64,000 bases of DNA from Ramazzottius varieornatus (taxonomy: Eukaryota; Tardigrada; Eutardigrada; Parachela; Ramazzottiidae): the NCBI GenBank assembly GCA_001949185.1, contig BDGG01000005.1, positions 2,767,972-2,831,971 of the forward strand, read 5' to 3'. Position 1 is the stretch's first letter; each line of letters starts with the position of its first letter. The translations under genes were made by a program, and so were the position numbers. Positions 11,601 to 21,884 of the stretch are shown piece by piece. The notes under the pieces are model-generated. The model did no database searches, had not been told where the DNA came from, and saw only the letters and a list, made by a program, of their open reading frames with translations.

Positions 11601-13875
11601 GAGTACGTCCACGACAGGGAGTAATCGCCGACAGAAGTACAAGGATGGACGGTCGCATACGGCAGACCTGGGATTGCTGAGGGAAAGCACCGACGAGAGA
11701 CGTAACAGCGGGGATGATCTGGATGTTGAAGTAAGCATGTCACCTGTGTTAGAATTTTTCGAAATCAAACAAACCGTTATCGCGCCTATTTGCTCTGGGT
11801 CTTGAGTGTTATGAAAGATGCGCACGCAAAGTTTTGCACACATTGTTTTCCCCTTGGGTAAAACCTTGTGCGCACTGGTTCAAACCCATAAAGCTTAGTA
11901 AGGCAGACCGTAGTTTCCGTCTAAGTGTGAGCTTCGTTGGTACGATTTGAGCAGTGGTCTCAGTACTTTGTCGAGATTTTTCTGATGTTATTTCGATCTT
12001 TGGAGACTGGACTTGTGTAGGATCATCTAATTATTCTTTTTGCAGGTGGCTGAAGCCCTGTCGTCGAGAGGTCGTTACGCTCGCCGCGTTGAGTCACAAG
12101 ACAGTCAGGAAAGTGTCTCCGGAGACGGTCGTCGTGGTGGTCGTTACCGCGGTGGTTCCAAGACCACCGAGTTAAACGACGCCTTCGCCGTCCCCGACGT
12201 TGCCATCACACCCTCGCGTACACTATACCAGCGCGAGACTTCGACCTCCGACTCGCCACTTCGCACTAGCTCGACCCGTGGCGCCACTGCTACCAGCGCC
12301 GGTGCCAGTGCCTGTGAGCAGGCCATCAACCGTCGTCGACGTCGCTTTGCCACCCAGGCGTCACAAGAAGACACTACTCCAGCCATCACCACAACGCCAG
12401 CCTCAACCACCTCTTCATACTCGGCCCGTTCGCCATACAGTGCCAGTAGTGCCACCGGTGCCCGTTCAAGAGAAACCAGTCCGGTGCGTCGAGCCAGGAC
12501 ACCAGCACTGGATGAGTCGGATGATGAACTGGCCAGGGACCGAGAAGAACGTATGCCGTTTTATTCGCGCTATCTGGCGAATAAGGCAAAGTCGCGTGAA
12601 GTATCGCCGACGAACGAGTATCGAGCCAGCTCGACTGCACGGGATCTGGGTAGTGCTTCCAGCGCTCTTTCGCGAGATTCGGCCTACTTAAATAAAGGTA
12701 CGTGCACTTTCTTTACCGGCGCCTACACACCAGATTGATAGAACATGGAATTTTGCAGGTCGAACCTCAACAAAGATTGGAAGCCGGGGATCCGAAGCAG
12801 GGCAACTGAACTGGCCACGAGGCGTCGCTGCAGGATCGGATAATCGTGTGCTGGTTGCAGACTCATCAAATCACAGGGTTAGTGGCTCAGTGCATTTGAT
12901 TGTTCCATGATGTCGCATCGAGTGAGACAACGCTGTCAAATACGTGTAGAAATTGACAATTGCTTTTTATCCCCGGTTGCTGATTCCACAATTCAGCACT
13001 TTTATTCCATATAACGGTTCCTAACCTGACATGGACTGGTAAAACGCTTCTGCTCTTATCTGAAATACAATTTTTAACCCAGCAGTAACTGCCATTTTTG
13101 TTTGCTGGTGTGCTGCATTTTGTACAAGTTACGCGGCTTGTTATTCCAGGTGAGTATTTTCGAAAAGAACGGCACATACATGAAATCCTTCGGGAGCTAC
13201 GGGAGTGCTCCGGGCGAATTCGATTGCTTGGCCGGCCTTGCAGTAGCACCCGATGGTCGCATCGTTGTGGCCGACCGCTACAACCATCGCATCTCGGTCC
13301 ACGACGCCACGGGTCGCTTTATGACGGCGTTCGGCGGAGAAGGCCACACCGAAGGACTCTTCCAGTATCCATACGGCGTCTGCATCGGTAACGGTTACAT
13401 CTACGTGTGCGACAAGGACAACGCGCGGGTCCAGAAGTTCACACTGGACGGCCGTTTCGTCTCGAAGTTTGGCGGACCCGGTGTCAGACCCAACTCCCTT
13501 AACAACCCTCACTACATTGCCCTGTCCGCTTCTGGGGATCGCATCATCGTGGCTGACTCCGGTAACAACCGTATCCAGGTGTTTGACTCACGCGATGGTA
13601 CTCCGGTGACCATTGTGGGCGGCGAAGGAACGAACGAAGGGCAGTTTCAGTACCCAAGGGGCGTGGCGGTCGATGAGAACGACTACCTGTACGTAGCGGA
13701 CGCGGGCAACAACCGTATACAGATCTTCGGGAACAGAGACTACCGCTACGTATCCAGCTTTGGCAGCTGGGGAAACATGCTGGGAGAGTTCAAAGGCATC
13801 GAAGACCTGGCCATGACGCGAGATGGAAGCCTCCTGGTTGCTGATCGGGATAACCATCGTATTCAAGTTTTCTGA
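8679..13875 (+). CDS. RING finger / coiled-coil / NHL-repeat protein, thin (abba)/TRIM32-like
   Basis: Likely E3 ubiquitin ligase; Drosophila thin maintains muscle costameres and sarcomeres. Exons: 8679-8934, 9119-9303, 9429-9563, 10287-10765, 11193-11730, 12046-12697, 12759-12877, 13150-13875, totalling 3090 bases and 1029 residues. A RING with CCICMDRF and CPECRTEH covers residues about 60-105. A B-box-like cysteine cluster (CGDNAELSKCSHC) follows, then a long coiled coil in exon 4. The middle is a Ser/Thr/Arg-rich low-complexity linker (exons 5-6). The C-terminus is a six-bladed NHL propeller with repeated DNHRIQVF, GNNRIQ and GVAVD-type motifs. Residue order and the long disordered linker match thin rather than brat or TRIM71. 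Intron positions within the RING and B-box are well supported by phase. Confidence 0.92.
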
Positions 13876-14163
13876 AAGATTTCCCTCACCACCCAGCCGA
13901 AGTCCGGCCAAGCAATCGAATTCGAACGACACCCTTGAAAACCCAACTTTTTTACCTAGCCTCGTTTCCAGTTAGTCCACTCAAGCTTGCCAGTTGTACA
14001 TTTACGCTGCGTTGCCTGCTGTAATTTATTGAGCAGCTGAGCTTTTGCTTTCGCCTTCGGCTTATATCTGTGATTGTGGCTTTATTTTTCTCTCCGGTTT
14101 TAACCTGCAATTTCGTGCGTGCAAATTTATCCAATAAGTGTTAGCAACCATATCGTTTTCCAG

Positions 14164-14295
14164 GACTATTCATCGCGGGCTTCGGCTGTGAAAGACGTCA
14201 TAGCGGATGCATCGGATGCCATCGGACGGGCAACCAACAACCGCAGCTCTAGCAGTGGATACAACTATCGTACACGCTACGTTCCGCGCTACTAA
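14164..14295 (+). CDS. Candidate alternative last exon of the TRIM-NHL gene
   Basis: A 43-codon open exon begins right after a good acceptor (CGTTTTCCAG) and stops at TAA 14293-14295. It is Ser/Arg/Tyr-rich and ends TRYVPRY. It starts in phase 0, so it could splice onto exon 5 or exon 7 of the upstream gene, both of which end in phase 0. Nothing else nearby could own it on this strand. The alternative is chance. Confidence 0.4.
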   Translation, partial: DYSSRASAVKDVIADASDAIGRATNNRSSSSGYNYRTRYVPRY

Positions 14296-14796
14296 ACCTT
14301 CTTCTCATCCAAGATATTTCTACGCAAGATAACCTATTGTTTGATCAGCGACTTACCTCGAGCTTTTTTGGACAGAGCTTTTAACGTCACAATGGTTTTA
14401 CGGCGATTGCAGAACCATGTTCATTTCACCACGTACAGTTATGCACGAGTCCATAGTACACTGTGTCTCGTACTTTCGGTACGCTGGTATCTGCAATATC
14501 CAGAATAAAATGTGACTCTACAAATTGGTGGTCGTCTCCCCATTCTTGCAACGGGACACGCGGTCGCCGGTCGGTATTTGTTGGCACCGACAGAGGCCGC
14601 AAGGGCGTAATACTTTATGCTTGATAAGTTTTCCGTGGGAGAGGGATGAAGACTCCTTTTCTCAGGTTGATAAGCTGCATCCATCCGTGAACTACACGGG
14701 AGGAAGACGGATTCCACGTCTGTACCGGTTCCATTAGCCCACCAACTCAATCCGAAATTCACCGTCAGATTCCAGGTTAAAAAAGACGCATCTTCT
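14296..14796. other. Intergenic gap before 5S rRNA
   Basis: No gene seen; ORFs here are short and unsupported. Confidence 0.5.
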
Positions 14797-14915
14797 GCCT
14801 GCGACCATACCACGTAGAATGCTCCCGATCCCGTTCGATCTCGGAAGATAAGCTACGTCGGGTCCGGTTAGTACTTAGATGGGTGACCGCTTGGGAACAC
14901 CGGGTGTTGCAGGCT
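14797..14915 (+). rRNA. 5S ribosomal RNA gene
   Basis: 119 bases that match the eukaryotic 5S pattern throughout. The 5' end GCCTGCGACCATACCACG pairs with the 3' end GTGTTGCAGGC (helix I). The internal promoter (A box and C box region) reads AGCTACGTCGGG then GGATGGGTGACC-like GATGGGTGACCGC. A T-rich stretch (TTCTTTTT) follows at once and fits an RNA polymerase III terminator. It is a single copy between two protein genes, not a tandem array. Confidence 0.93.
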
Positions 14916-14923
14916 TCTTTTTA

Positions 14924-15459
14924 CCGAAACGTACTAATTTGCTCACCTTCTGATACGCTTTCTTTCCGCTGAATTAGGCTGAATTTTTTTTCGTTCTGGG
15001 TTATTCTTCCGGTGTAGTTTTGAGCAGATACGAATGAGTGAGCTTCAAATCTTCCAGATCGCGCGAGTACGTCAAGCGGACGAATAAGTGTTCCAGCTTT
15101 GTAGAAACCGTCCTGGCAAATTAATACCAAGGACGACAGGGTACCTCGTACGACCGTGTTGAAACTGTGACGCCACCCAGTGCGATATCTGGGAATGCCA
15201 AAGCCTGATTGTTATACCGGCCACGTGGTAACCGGTCTATAAACAAATGTTCTATTGTCACGTGCCAAGCTTCGATATTGCGAATCGAGGGACTATGACG
15301 TCATGTGCTTGTATTTTGAATTTCGTTTGACGAGCGAGAGAAAATTCTAGTCTGTTGATTTCCAATCCACAGCGAACCGTGCGGAATCACCGAAAAGTCC
15401 CTCATTCCATCTGACTTCTTCTGCCTTTATCTCGTCTTCTGCCAGGATTATCCAAGAAG
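14924..15459. other. Intergenic gap and RPL7 5' region
   Basis: No gene. The last 45 bases before the RPL7 start are pyrimidine-rich (CTTCTTCTGCC and similar), as in 5' TOP leaders of ribosomal protein genes. The transcription start cannot be fixed by eye. Confidence 0.45.
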
Positions 15460-16818
15460 ATGTCGACCAAACAGTAAGTAGAGCTTGTCCTCAGCTTCTT
15501 TTCGGACTACAAGTGATCGTTGTTTGCTGTAGCGGAACGCCACAGACGACAGGCGGCACCGGAGCTGGATCTGGCAAGCAAGCCAAATCCGCCAGTGCTT
15601 CCAAGACAGATGGGGCCCAAGCTTCCAAGGGAGGAAAGCTTCCTCTTGTTCCAGAAACCTTGTTGAAGAAGAGGAAGCAAGCGGCAGCATCCCAGGCCAA
15701 GGCTGTGCGTAACGCTGTGAAGAGACGTCAAGTAAGATAAGAAACTAGAAATTTTTTGATTGTGACGGTGAGGGAAGTTATCTCTTGATTGTGTCATTCC
15801 AGCAAGCAAAACTGAAGCGAACAGTCATCTTCAAGAAGGCAGAGAGGTACATCAAGGAGTACCGATCGAAGGAACGTGATGAGATCAGACTGAAGAGACA
15901 GGCTAAGAAGAGCGACAACTTCTACGTGCCAGATGAGCCCAAGTTGGCTTTTGTGGTCCGTATCAAGGGGTAAGAAGCAAGTTTATCCATCTAAGAATGT
16001 TCTCCTATGATCCTGTTCGCTTCTTCTAAAGTATGGGATGAGTTGAGGAAGAGAGAATCCGGTTTCTGGTCGAGTGAAAATCACTGAAGGCTAAAAAATA
16101 CTGGAATTTGTTGAATTGCTTATTCGGTTGATTTTTGATTGCATGTCTCTGGACCGTTAAATCAATCAACTGACCGTTTGGTTGATTCTCTAGTGTCACC
16201 GGTGTGTCGCCCAAACCAAGGAAAGTCATGCAGCTGTTCCGTATCCGTCAGATCAACAACGGAGTATTCATCAAGCTCAACAAGGCTACCTTGAACATGC
16301 TGAGACTTGCGGATCCTTATATCACCTGGGGGTAAAGACAATTACGTCTGGGAAGGACTTCCGGTTGTTGGTACTTCGTAGGTAATAAAACAAAACACGA
16401 ACGAATGGTATTTATCTTCCAGATATCCCAACCTGAAGACTATCCGTGACTTAGTGTACAAACGTGGCTTTGCTAAGGCTCAGGGCCGTCGTATGCCACT
16501 CAGTGACAATGCCATCATCGAGAAAGCTCTTGGTAAGAAAGAATGAAAGATATTTCTTTTCAGAACTTTGTGAGTTTTGTTAGTTGATTGATTAGTGTAT
16601 TGATTGTAGGAAAATTCGGCATCATTTGCATCGAAGATTTAATCCATGAAATCTTCACTGTCGGTCCCCACTTCAAGCAAGCCACGAACTTCCTGTGGCC
16701 CTTCAAACTGAACAACCCCACTGGTGGATGGAGAAAGAAGACCACTCATTTCGTGGACGGCGGAGACTCTGGCAACCGAGAAGACAAACTGAACACTCTC
16801 ATGCGAAAAATGATTTAA
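15460..16818 (+). CDS. RPL7: 60S ribosomal protein L7 (uL30)
   Basis: Structural protein of the large ribosomal subunit. Six exons: 15460-15473, 15533-15731, 15803-15969, 16194-16331, 16423-16532, 16610-16818, 278 residues. Family landmarks are PETLLKKRK at the end of a basic Ala/Gly/Ser-rich N-terminal extension, [27 protein letters not shown], the [15 protein letters not shown] helix and [19 protein letters not shown] near the end. It is somewhat longer than the vertebrate protein (about 248) because of the N-terminal tail. The first coding exon is only 14 bases. The pyrimidine-rich leader suggests TOP-type translational control. Confidence 0.97.
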
Positions 16819-17154
16819 ATGTTTACATTCATTCTTGTCTTCTGGCTTGAGGGTCCTCTTTGTAGCGGAAGCAGCCATCTTTCGGCTGACTGCTCGAGCT
16901 TTTCTTCGAATGGAGGAAATCGTAGTAACATCGAACATCGTGGAATCACAGACCATGAAGTTAAAAGTGCGGAAAAAACTCGAACTGGGATTTCGGTTTA
17001 GGACCTACGCAGGCGAAGAAATTCGATCGTTTTTCAAAGTGACGCACTTTTGCGGCCGTCAAAACTGAAACGTGCCCACTTGGAAACCACTTTCGAGTTT
17101 CTTTGTCAATCACTTAGTTGACCTGGTAATTTTATTGGGATCACCGCATTGAAG
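16819..17154. other. RPL7 3' flank with hairpin repeat
   Basis: Convergent gap between RPL7 (+) and the coiled-coil gene (-). Contains a hairpin-repeat copy at about 17024-17090 and no gene. Confidence 0.6.
17024..17090. repeat. Hairpin repeat copy (RPL7 3' flank)
   Basis: Starts GATCGTTTTTCAAAGTGACG and closes CGTGCCCACTTGG; a more diverged copy. Confidence 0.7.
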
Positions 17155-17900
17155 TTAGTGGTTGTAGACGTGTTCCAGTGATTCTTTCTGAGGAATAGGA
17201 GGAAGATCATTAAGGACCGGACTTTTGGCAATTCGTAGCCGTTGTAATATGCTGCCAATCTCCAAGTTGAGAATATCCGCTTCGGCTTCCAGTTTTTCCT
17301 TGTATCGTTTCAAGTCCAGATATTTCTCTTTATCTTCAACGAATTTTTCCCTGGCTCGTTGAGCGGCTTCTTCATCTTCCAGCTTCCTCATCTCCAAAGT
17401 ACTTCGAAGGGAAATTCTGTGGTGATGATGTGGATTAGTTGCAAAGGTTGAACTCGGCAAGTGGATCGTAGTGTTCCGAAGGTGCTTCATCTCTTCCAAA
17501 AGGTTCGGGTGGGCTTCGTCGATCTTTTTCAGCGTGGTTTTATCCAGTGACCGGGTTTGTGTTAGAGCTCCTTTGTGGTGTTGCCATTTGGCGGATCCGA
17601 CTGCGACGTGTCCTTCGGCGTCGTGACCGACGAAGAGCTCCTTCATGGACCGAACAGCGGTGGGTTTGTGGTCGATGTCGGTGGGGATAGGGTCGATCTT
17701 GACTTTCTTATGTTTATTCTTTTTCTCTCCTATACTGGTATCGCGACCTCTGACAAGGACGGACTGGCGGCGACTTCCGCGGGAGAAACCATTGTACTCT
17801 CTGTATTTCGTCGAGCCTTTGCGCGGGTTTGGCAGTCCTAGAAACCTGTACGACAGAAGAAATGTAGAAAATGGGCAGAAAACATTTCCTCACCCTCCAT
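17155..17900 (-). CDS. Uncharacterised basic protein with C-terminal coiled coil
   Basis: Two exons on the minus strand: 17900-17894 (only ATGGAGG) and 17837-17155, separated by a 56-base intron with donor GTGAGG and acceptor TTTCTAG. They join in phase to give 229 residues. The N-terminal half is basic (RKGSTKYREY, KKNKHKKVKID). Residues about 150-200 form a charged helix (RKLEDEEAAQRAREKFVEDK) typical of a coiled coil. The start is chosen because it is the only ATG that can be spliced in frame to the long exon. No family recognised. The protein is hydrophilic, without a signal peptide or membrane segment, so probably intracellular. Confidence 0.6.
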
Positions 17901-18102
17901 TACTTTTCCCCCAGCGCATGAGAATAAGATACAGTGTACGACAAAATTAACCGTTAAAAAAGGGCGTAACACTCCAGCTGGCTAATGACTTAGCCAATGA
18001 GAATTAGGTTTCACCGCATGCGCAAATTTCAATGGCTGTAACCATCTGGCTCCATACACCATTTTTTAATGGTTTATTTAACGTACACTGTAGTGGAGGT
18101 TC

Positions 18103-19086
18103 TTACTTCCGATTGGTTCCCTCGAGGGTCGCCAAAGGTACAACTTTCCGCCGATCACGAATACCACTCCGCATCCATAACCACATCAAACCTCTACCCA
18201 GATCGTTCTCCACAAATTCCGAACGCACGAAGCACACTCGGTGTGGAATATTGATGGCATCGAAATGCAGCAGTTTCTCCCGCAAAGCCATCGTTTCCAT
18301 CTCCCCAATACGCTCCCTCCAGACAGCATCCGAAGCTTCCGCCAACGGACTAGCCAACAGACATAGTAACGGGACGGATTTCAAAGCTGTTCGAGCGTAG
18401 ATGCTCCGGAAAACTCGACATACCACATCCGACATCTGCGAGATATTTTCCGCCACGAGAATGATGCAATCGGTGCTCCGTGACACAAAGACATCGAAGT
18501 TCTCCGTGATGGTGACTGAACCGACCTTCAGCGTAGAATGGCTCAGAAGAATCAGATCAGCCATTCCGATATAGTAAGGAGGTTTCTTTGGGTCTATTGT
18601 TGGTACGTCTTCAACCGTGAGGCTCAAAAATGCTTTGAATATCGCATCGTACAGTTTGCGAAAGGAAGGTTCGCGGCCGCGTTCGTCAAGGTCCATGCTG
18701 AATACTACCGGGTGCATGTGGTAGTCGTCAGCCGGACGAGGTCCCATCTTGTCCTTCATTTTACGGATCTTTGCGGAAAAGGGTGTATGGCTGTAGCGGT
18801 ACAGACACATTTGACGCTGGACTTCCATTGGGAGACACACGGCATTCCTGATCCCATTTGTGATAAAGTTTACACGCCGTTTCACCCGAATCTTTTCCTT
18901 GTGCGTGGTGTGCTTGAGGTCTTCCGCTTGCCGGTTAAGGCGCGCTCGGAACTTGATGAGATCTCCCGAGTTCTGGAACCGATTAATGGTTTCGCTGACA
19001 CGGCGAGCCGCATCATCGGTGCGCTTTTTGATCAGAAAGTTAGCTTCGTCCACCGAATTGCGAATCTTTCGTCGGACTTTGTCCAT
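18103..19086 (-). CDS. ARF-like degenerate GTPase-fold protein, copy 1
   Basis: Single-exon protein of 327 residues. About 120 basic helical residues precede a region that follows the ARF/ARL fold: HPVVFSMDLDERGREPSFRKL (128-144) where the P-loop should be, VPTID (161-165) at switch 1, STDCIILVAEN (204-214) like the ARF GLIFVVDS strand, VPLLCLLASPLAE (238-250) like VLLVFANKQDLP, and a final LGRGLMWLW like the ARF GLDWL helix. The GKT/S lysine, the DxxG motif and the NKxD motif are absent, so nucleotide binding is doubtful. A paralogue lies at 20163-21434. The fold assignment is inference from strand order; function is unknown. Confidence 0.7.
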   Translation of the reverse strand: MDKVRRKIRNSVDEANFLIKKRTDDAARRVSETINRFQNSGDLIKFRARLNRQAEDLKHTTHKEKIRVKRRVNFITNGIRNAVCLPMEVQRQMCLYRYSHTPFSAKIRKMKDKMGPRPADDYHMHPVVFSMDLDERGREPSFRKLYDAIFKAFLSLTVEDVPTIDPKKPPYYIGMADLILLSHSTLKVGSVTITENFDVFVSRSTDCIILVAENISQMSDVVCRVFRSIYARTALKSVPLLCLLASPLAEASDAVWRERIGEMETMALREKLLHFDAINIPHRVCFVRSEFVENDLGRGLMWLWMRSGIRDRRKVVPLATLEGTNRK

Positions 19087-20162
19087 TTATTACAGACGGT
19101 AAAAGCATCGCATCCGTACATGGTGGTTCTCGTTACAAAGACTATAACTGAAAGGAAAATTGCTTGACGAAACATTCCTTGACAACCAAACCGTGCTTTC
19201 ACTGAAAACTTTCCGCATGTCCGAAGCTGAAGTTACGGCCACAGTGGAGATAGAACCACAGTAGACTAACCGGCGGATGGGCAGATGTGACAAAACCTTT
19301 CATAATGCGCTGCACTACTCTGGGCCAAGCATCCTTGGTTTCCGAACTGAACCCAAAACCATTCAATCAAGGTCAGTGACAGAACTCTAGCGAGAACAAA
19401 ATGAAAGGCTTTCGTACCCATCGATCAGCTGGAGGACATGAGCTAACACGGCATCTTGACAAATAAACGATCACGCTGTCTTGGTTATCTGCTCGGCTTG
19501 GAAATTAAGTTAAACGCTCAAGCGGTAAGCATAATCGACCACAAAATGAAACGGGCCAGGGTTTTCAGACCTGGTAGGGGTATTCCGATCATCTGGATCC
19601 TGGGCAGAAAGCACTTATTAGTTTTCTGGACGTCGATAACAAACCGAGCATCTGGTTCAGACATTACGCGGAACCAAATCTGGCCTGCCTGTGAATCTTT
19701 GCCGTGGAAGAGGTCAGACGCTGGCGGCTAAAGTGCAGTTATTGATCGTGGTGTAATAACTCGGATAGAGAAACAGGTCGTACCGAAGAAACCATGCAGG
19801 TAGCGACAACCAAGTTGGCGTAAATACCTTGCTGATAGTCGTCTTTTGTGTGAATTCGAACCCTTTTCCAGAATCCAGATCACTGCATTCGTATGCGTTT
19901 TGTTGATCAACAACGTCCCGTGATTGAACTCGAGTACAGGAGGAGTAAGCATGTGTGACCCAGTGAGGAAATGTGTGACNNNNNNNNNNNNNNNNNNNNN
20001 NNNNNNNNNNNNNNNNNNNNNNNNNNNNNACATGTATCATGTATGCATTACGTTAACAGAAACACTTTTTATGTAAGATGGACAACACTATAATTCGTTA
20101 CGTCATAGGCTTTATTTTAATTACGAGTGTCTCATGCTTTTCTATGGATGCGCCGTCTGAGA
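19087..20162. other. Gap with an assembly break and flanking inverted repeat
   Basis: Contains 50 N at 19980-20029. Bases 19934-19979 and 20170-20215 are exact reverse complements around it. No convincing gene in 19087-19933. Confidence 0.75.
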
Positions 20163-21434
20163 CTACTGGGTCACACATTTCCTCACTGGGTCACACATGC
20201 TTACTCCTCCTGTACCAAATTTTCCATTGGTGTGTGGAAGATGTTTCAGCCAGCTTCGTGTCACTGCATTGAAGCTTTCTGCTAGATGGATGTCAATGAA
20301 TTCACCCCTAAGGATTCTTGGAAGTTTGTCACGGAGACTTGGAACGCTCACCAACGAGGAGGTAAGAAGTGTTTTCTGCATACCCAAATCCTCCGACTCC
20401 TGTTCTTCTTTAAACAAATAATTCTGCAGAGCGGTGTTCAATCTAATCGCTCTTCTGAGTTTCTTCTGCGCCTCGTACAGATCCCGACTGCACTTCCTTT
20501 TTGATCCAGCGTCGCGTTTCGGAAAATCCATCTTCAGTACGGTCGTCCTTCCCTCTTCGCGATCTGGTTTCACTGGAAGTTCCAACGAGAAGTCAGGTAC
20601 GGTCAGATCGTTCAAAGACTTCGAACGTTCAGAGAGGTAGTCCACTTTGCAACCGTGTTCCGTCAGGATGAAACCCTCCGACTTCACTTTGTAGAGACTT
20701 TTCCAGTTCTTCCCCCTCTTCTTAACGCACTTTTCTTGATTAAAATCGAAGACAGTTTTTTGAGGACATGCACAAGCAAGATCGTGTTCGGAGTGAGGCA
20801 ACACCGTTTGAGATGTCTGAAATGTTCCTGTGGTTCTCCACAACCATTCCAAACCATCTCGTACATCCTTATTGATAAACTTTTTCTGCATTCGACAAGC
20901 TTTGGTCTTTACAACCGTTCTGCTGGCTTCCTTGTCGAGAATCACTTCTATCGCTAAGGCATTCAAAGATTCCTCCACAACACATCGGTGATTTTTTCGC
21001 AGAATTTCGACCATACGATTGGCCAACAGAAACAAAACAGGTTTACCAGCGAGGAACTTTTGCTGTAGGAATATACGGATAGCTCGTCGGACAATGTCCG
21101 AGACAAATGCGATGCCTTCAGCTACAAACACAATGCAGTTGCTGTACTGTGCGATCGCATGTTCAAATTCATGGCTGACCATCAGCTCTTTGCACGAGCC
21201 CAGAGACTTCCAGTTTAGCATCAGCCAGTTCGACTGATCAATAAGGGGCAGGTCCGAACCATGACGGCGATTTGGCTGTTGAGTCGCTTTCGATATGGCG
21301 TCGTAAAACATGTGGAAGATAGACAGAGGTTTATCCGGCTGACGGGTGGTTAGCTCGAAGTCCAGACAAATCAGCACTGGGTTCATCTGGTATCCAGCAG
21401 GCGGAAGTGACTTGCCTCGTCTCCACAGCTGCAC
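20163..21434 (-). CDS. ARF-like degenerate GTPase-fold protein, copy 2
   Basis: A 423-codon single open frame, paralogous to the protein at 18103-19086. Shared order: PPAGYQMNPV against PRPADDYHMHPV, FYDAI against LYDAI, SNCIVFVAEG against TDCIILVAEN, KPVLFLLANRMVE against VPLLCLLASPLAE, and DVRDGLEWLW against DLGRGLMWLW. Again the P-loop lysine and DxxG motif are missing; only the Asn of NKxD may survive (ANRM). A long extra C-terminal region of about 200 residues is basic and helical. The last residues and the stop lie inside the inverted repeat that flanks the N gap, so the true C-terminus is unsafe. The N-terminus may also lack an upstream exon. Confidence 0.65.
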   Translation of the reverse strand: MQLWRRGKSLPPAGYQMNPVLICLDFELTTRQPDKPLSIFHMFYDAISKATQQPNRRHGSDLPLIDQSNWLMLNWKSLGSCKELMVSHEFEHAIAQYSNCIVFVAEGIAFVSDIVRRAIRIFLQQKFLAGKPVLFLLANRMVEILRKNHRCVVEESLNALAIEVILDKEASRTVVKTKACRMQKKFINKDVRDGLEWLWRTTGTFQTSQTVLPHSEHDLACACPQKTVFDFNQEKCVKKRGKNWKSLYKVKSEGFILTEHGCKVDYLSERSKSLNDLTVPDFSLELPVKPDREEGRTTVLKMDFPKRDAGSKRKCSRDLYEAQKKLRRAIRLNTALQNYLFKEEQESEDLGMQKTLLTSSLVSVPSLRDKLPRILRGEFIDIHLAESFNAVTRSWLKHLPHTNGKFGTGGVSMCDPVRKCVTQ

Positions 21435-21884
21435 ATTGCAACACCAACAACGGAGCAGCTATAGACAGGGCCTTCAACACATACGAGGTCGGAACAAAAA
21501 GATGCGCGATAACCGATCTCTTACCACCATCAACAAACTACTGCCACTTTCCCGTGGCAACGTGACAAGGTGGCAGATATGCAGGTGCTCCAAGTCTTGC
21601 ATCCAATTACTACCTGTGCATAGTTTCCCTTTCACAACATAATAAGTTTGTCAGGCCGGATAGATATGGAGAAGAAGCGAAAGGTTCGGGAGATGCGCAG
21701 CGTCTCGTAGGCGTGGTCATATGGAACATCGGCGCACAGGTGCCATGCTGCTGTTACGACCACAAGTTACGCTTGCTACCGCTGTTACGTACACCATTGT
21801 TCACTGTTATAATTACTACAGTTGTGGATCTAAAATTTGTATAAAGTATCTTGTATAAACTACAGTGCCACGAAAGTAGCGTAA
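21435..21884. other. Intergenic gap
   Basis: No gene or repeat recognised between the ARF-like copy 2 start and the gustatory receptor end. Confidence 0.5.

Noticed and set aside
11805-11870. Another possible hairpin-repeat copy in the TRIM-NHL intron
   Set aside because: GCGCACGC and TGTGCGCAC are present, but the arms do not pair over the family length and the flanking motifs are missing.
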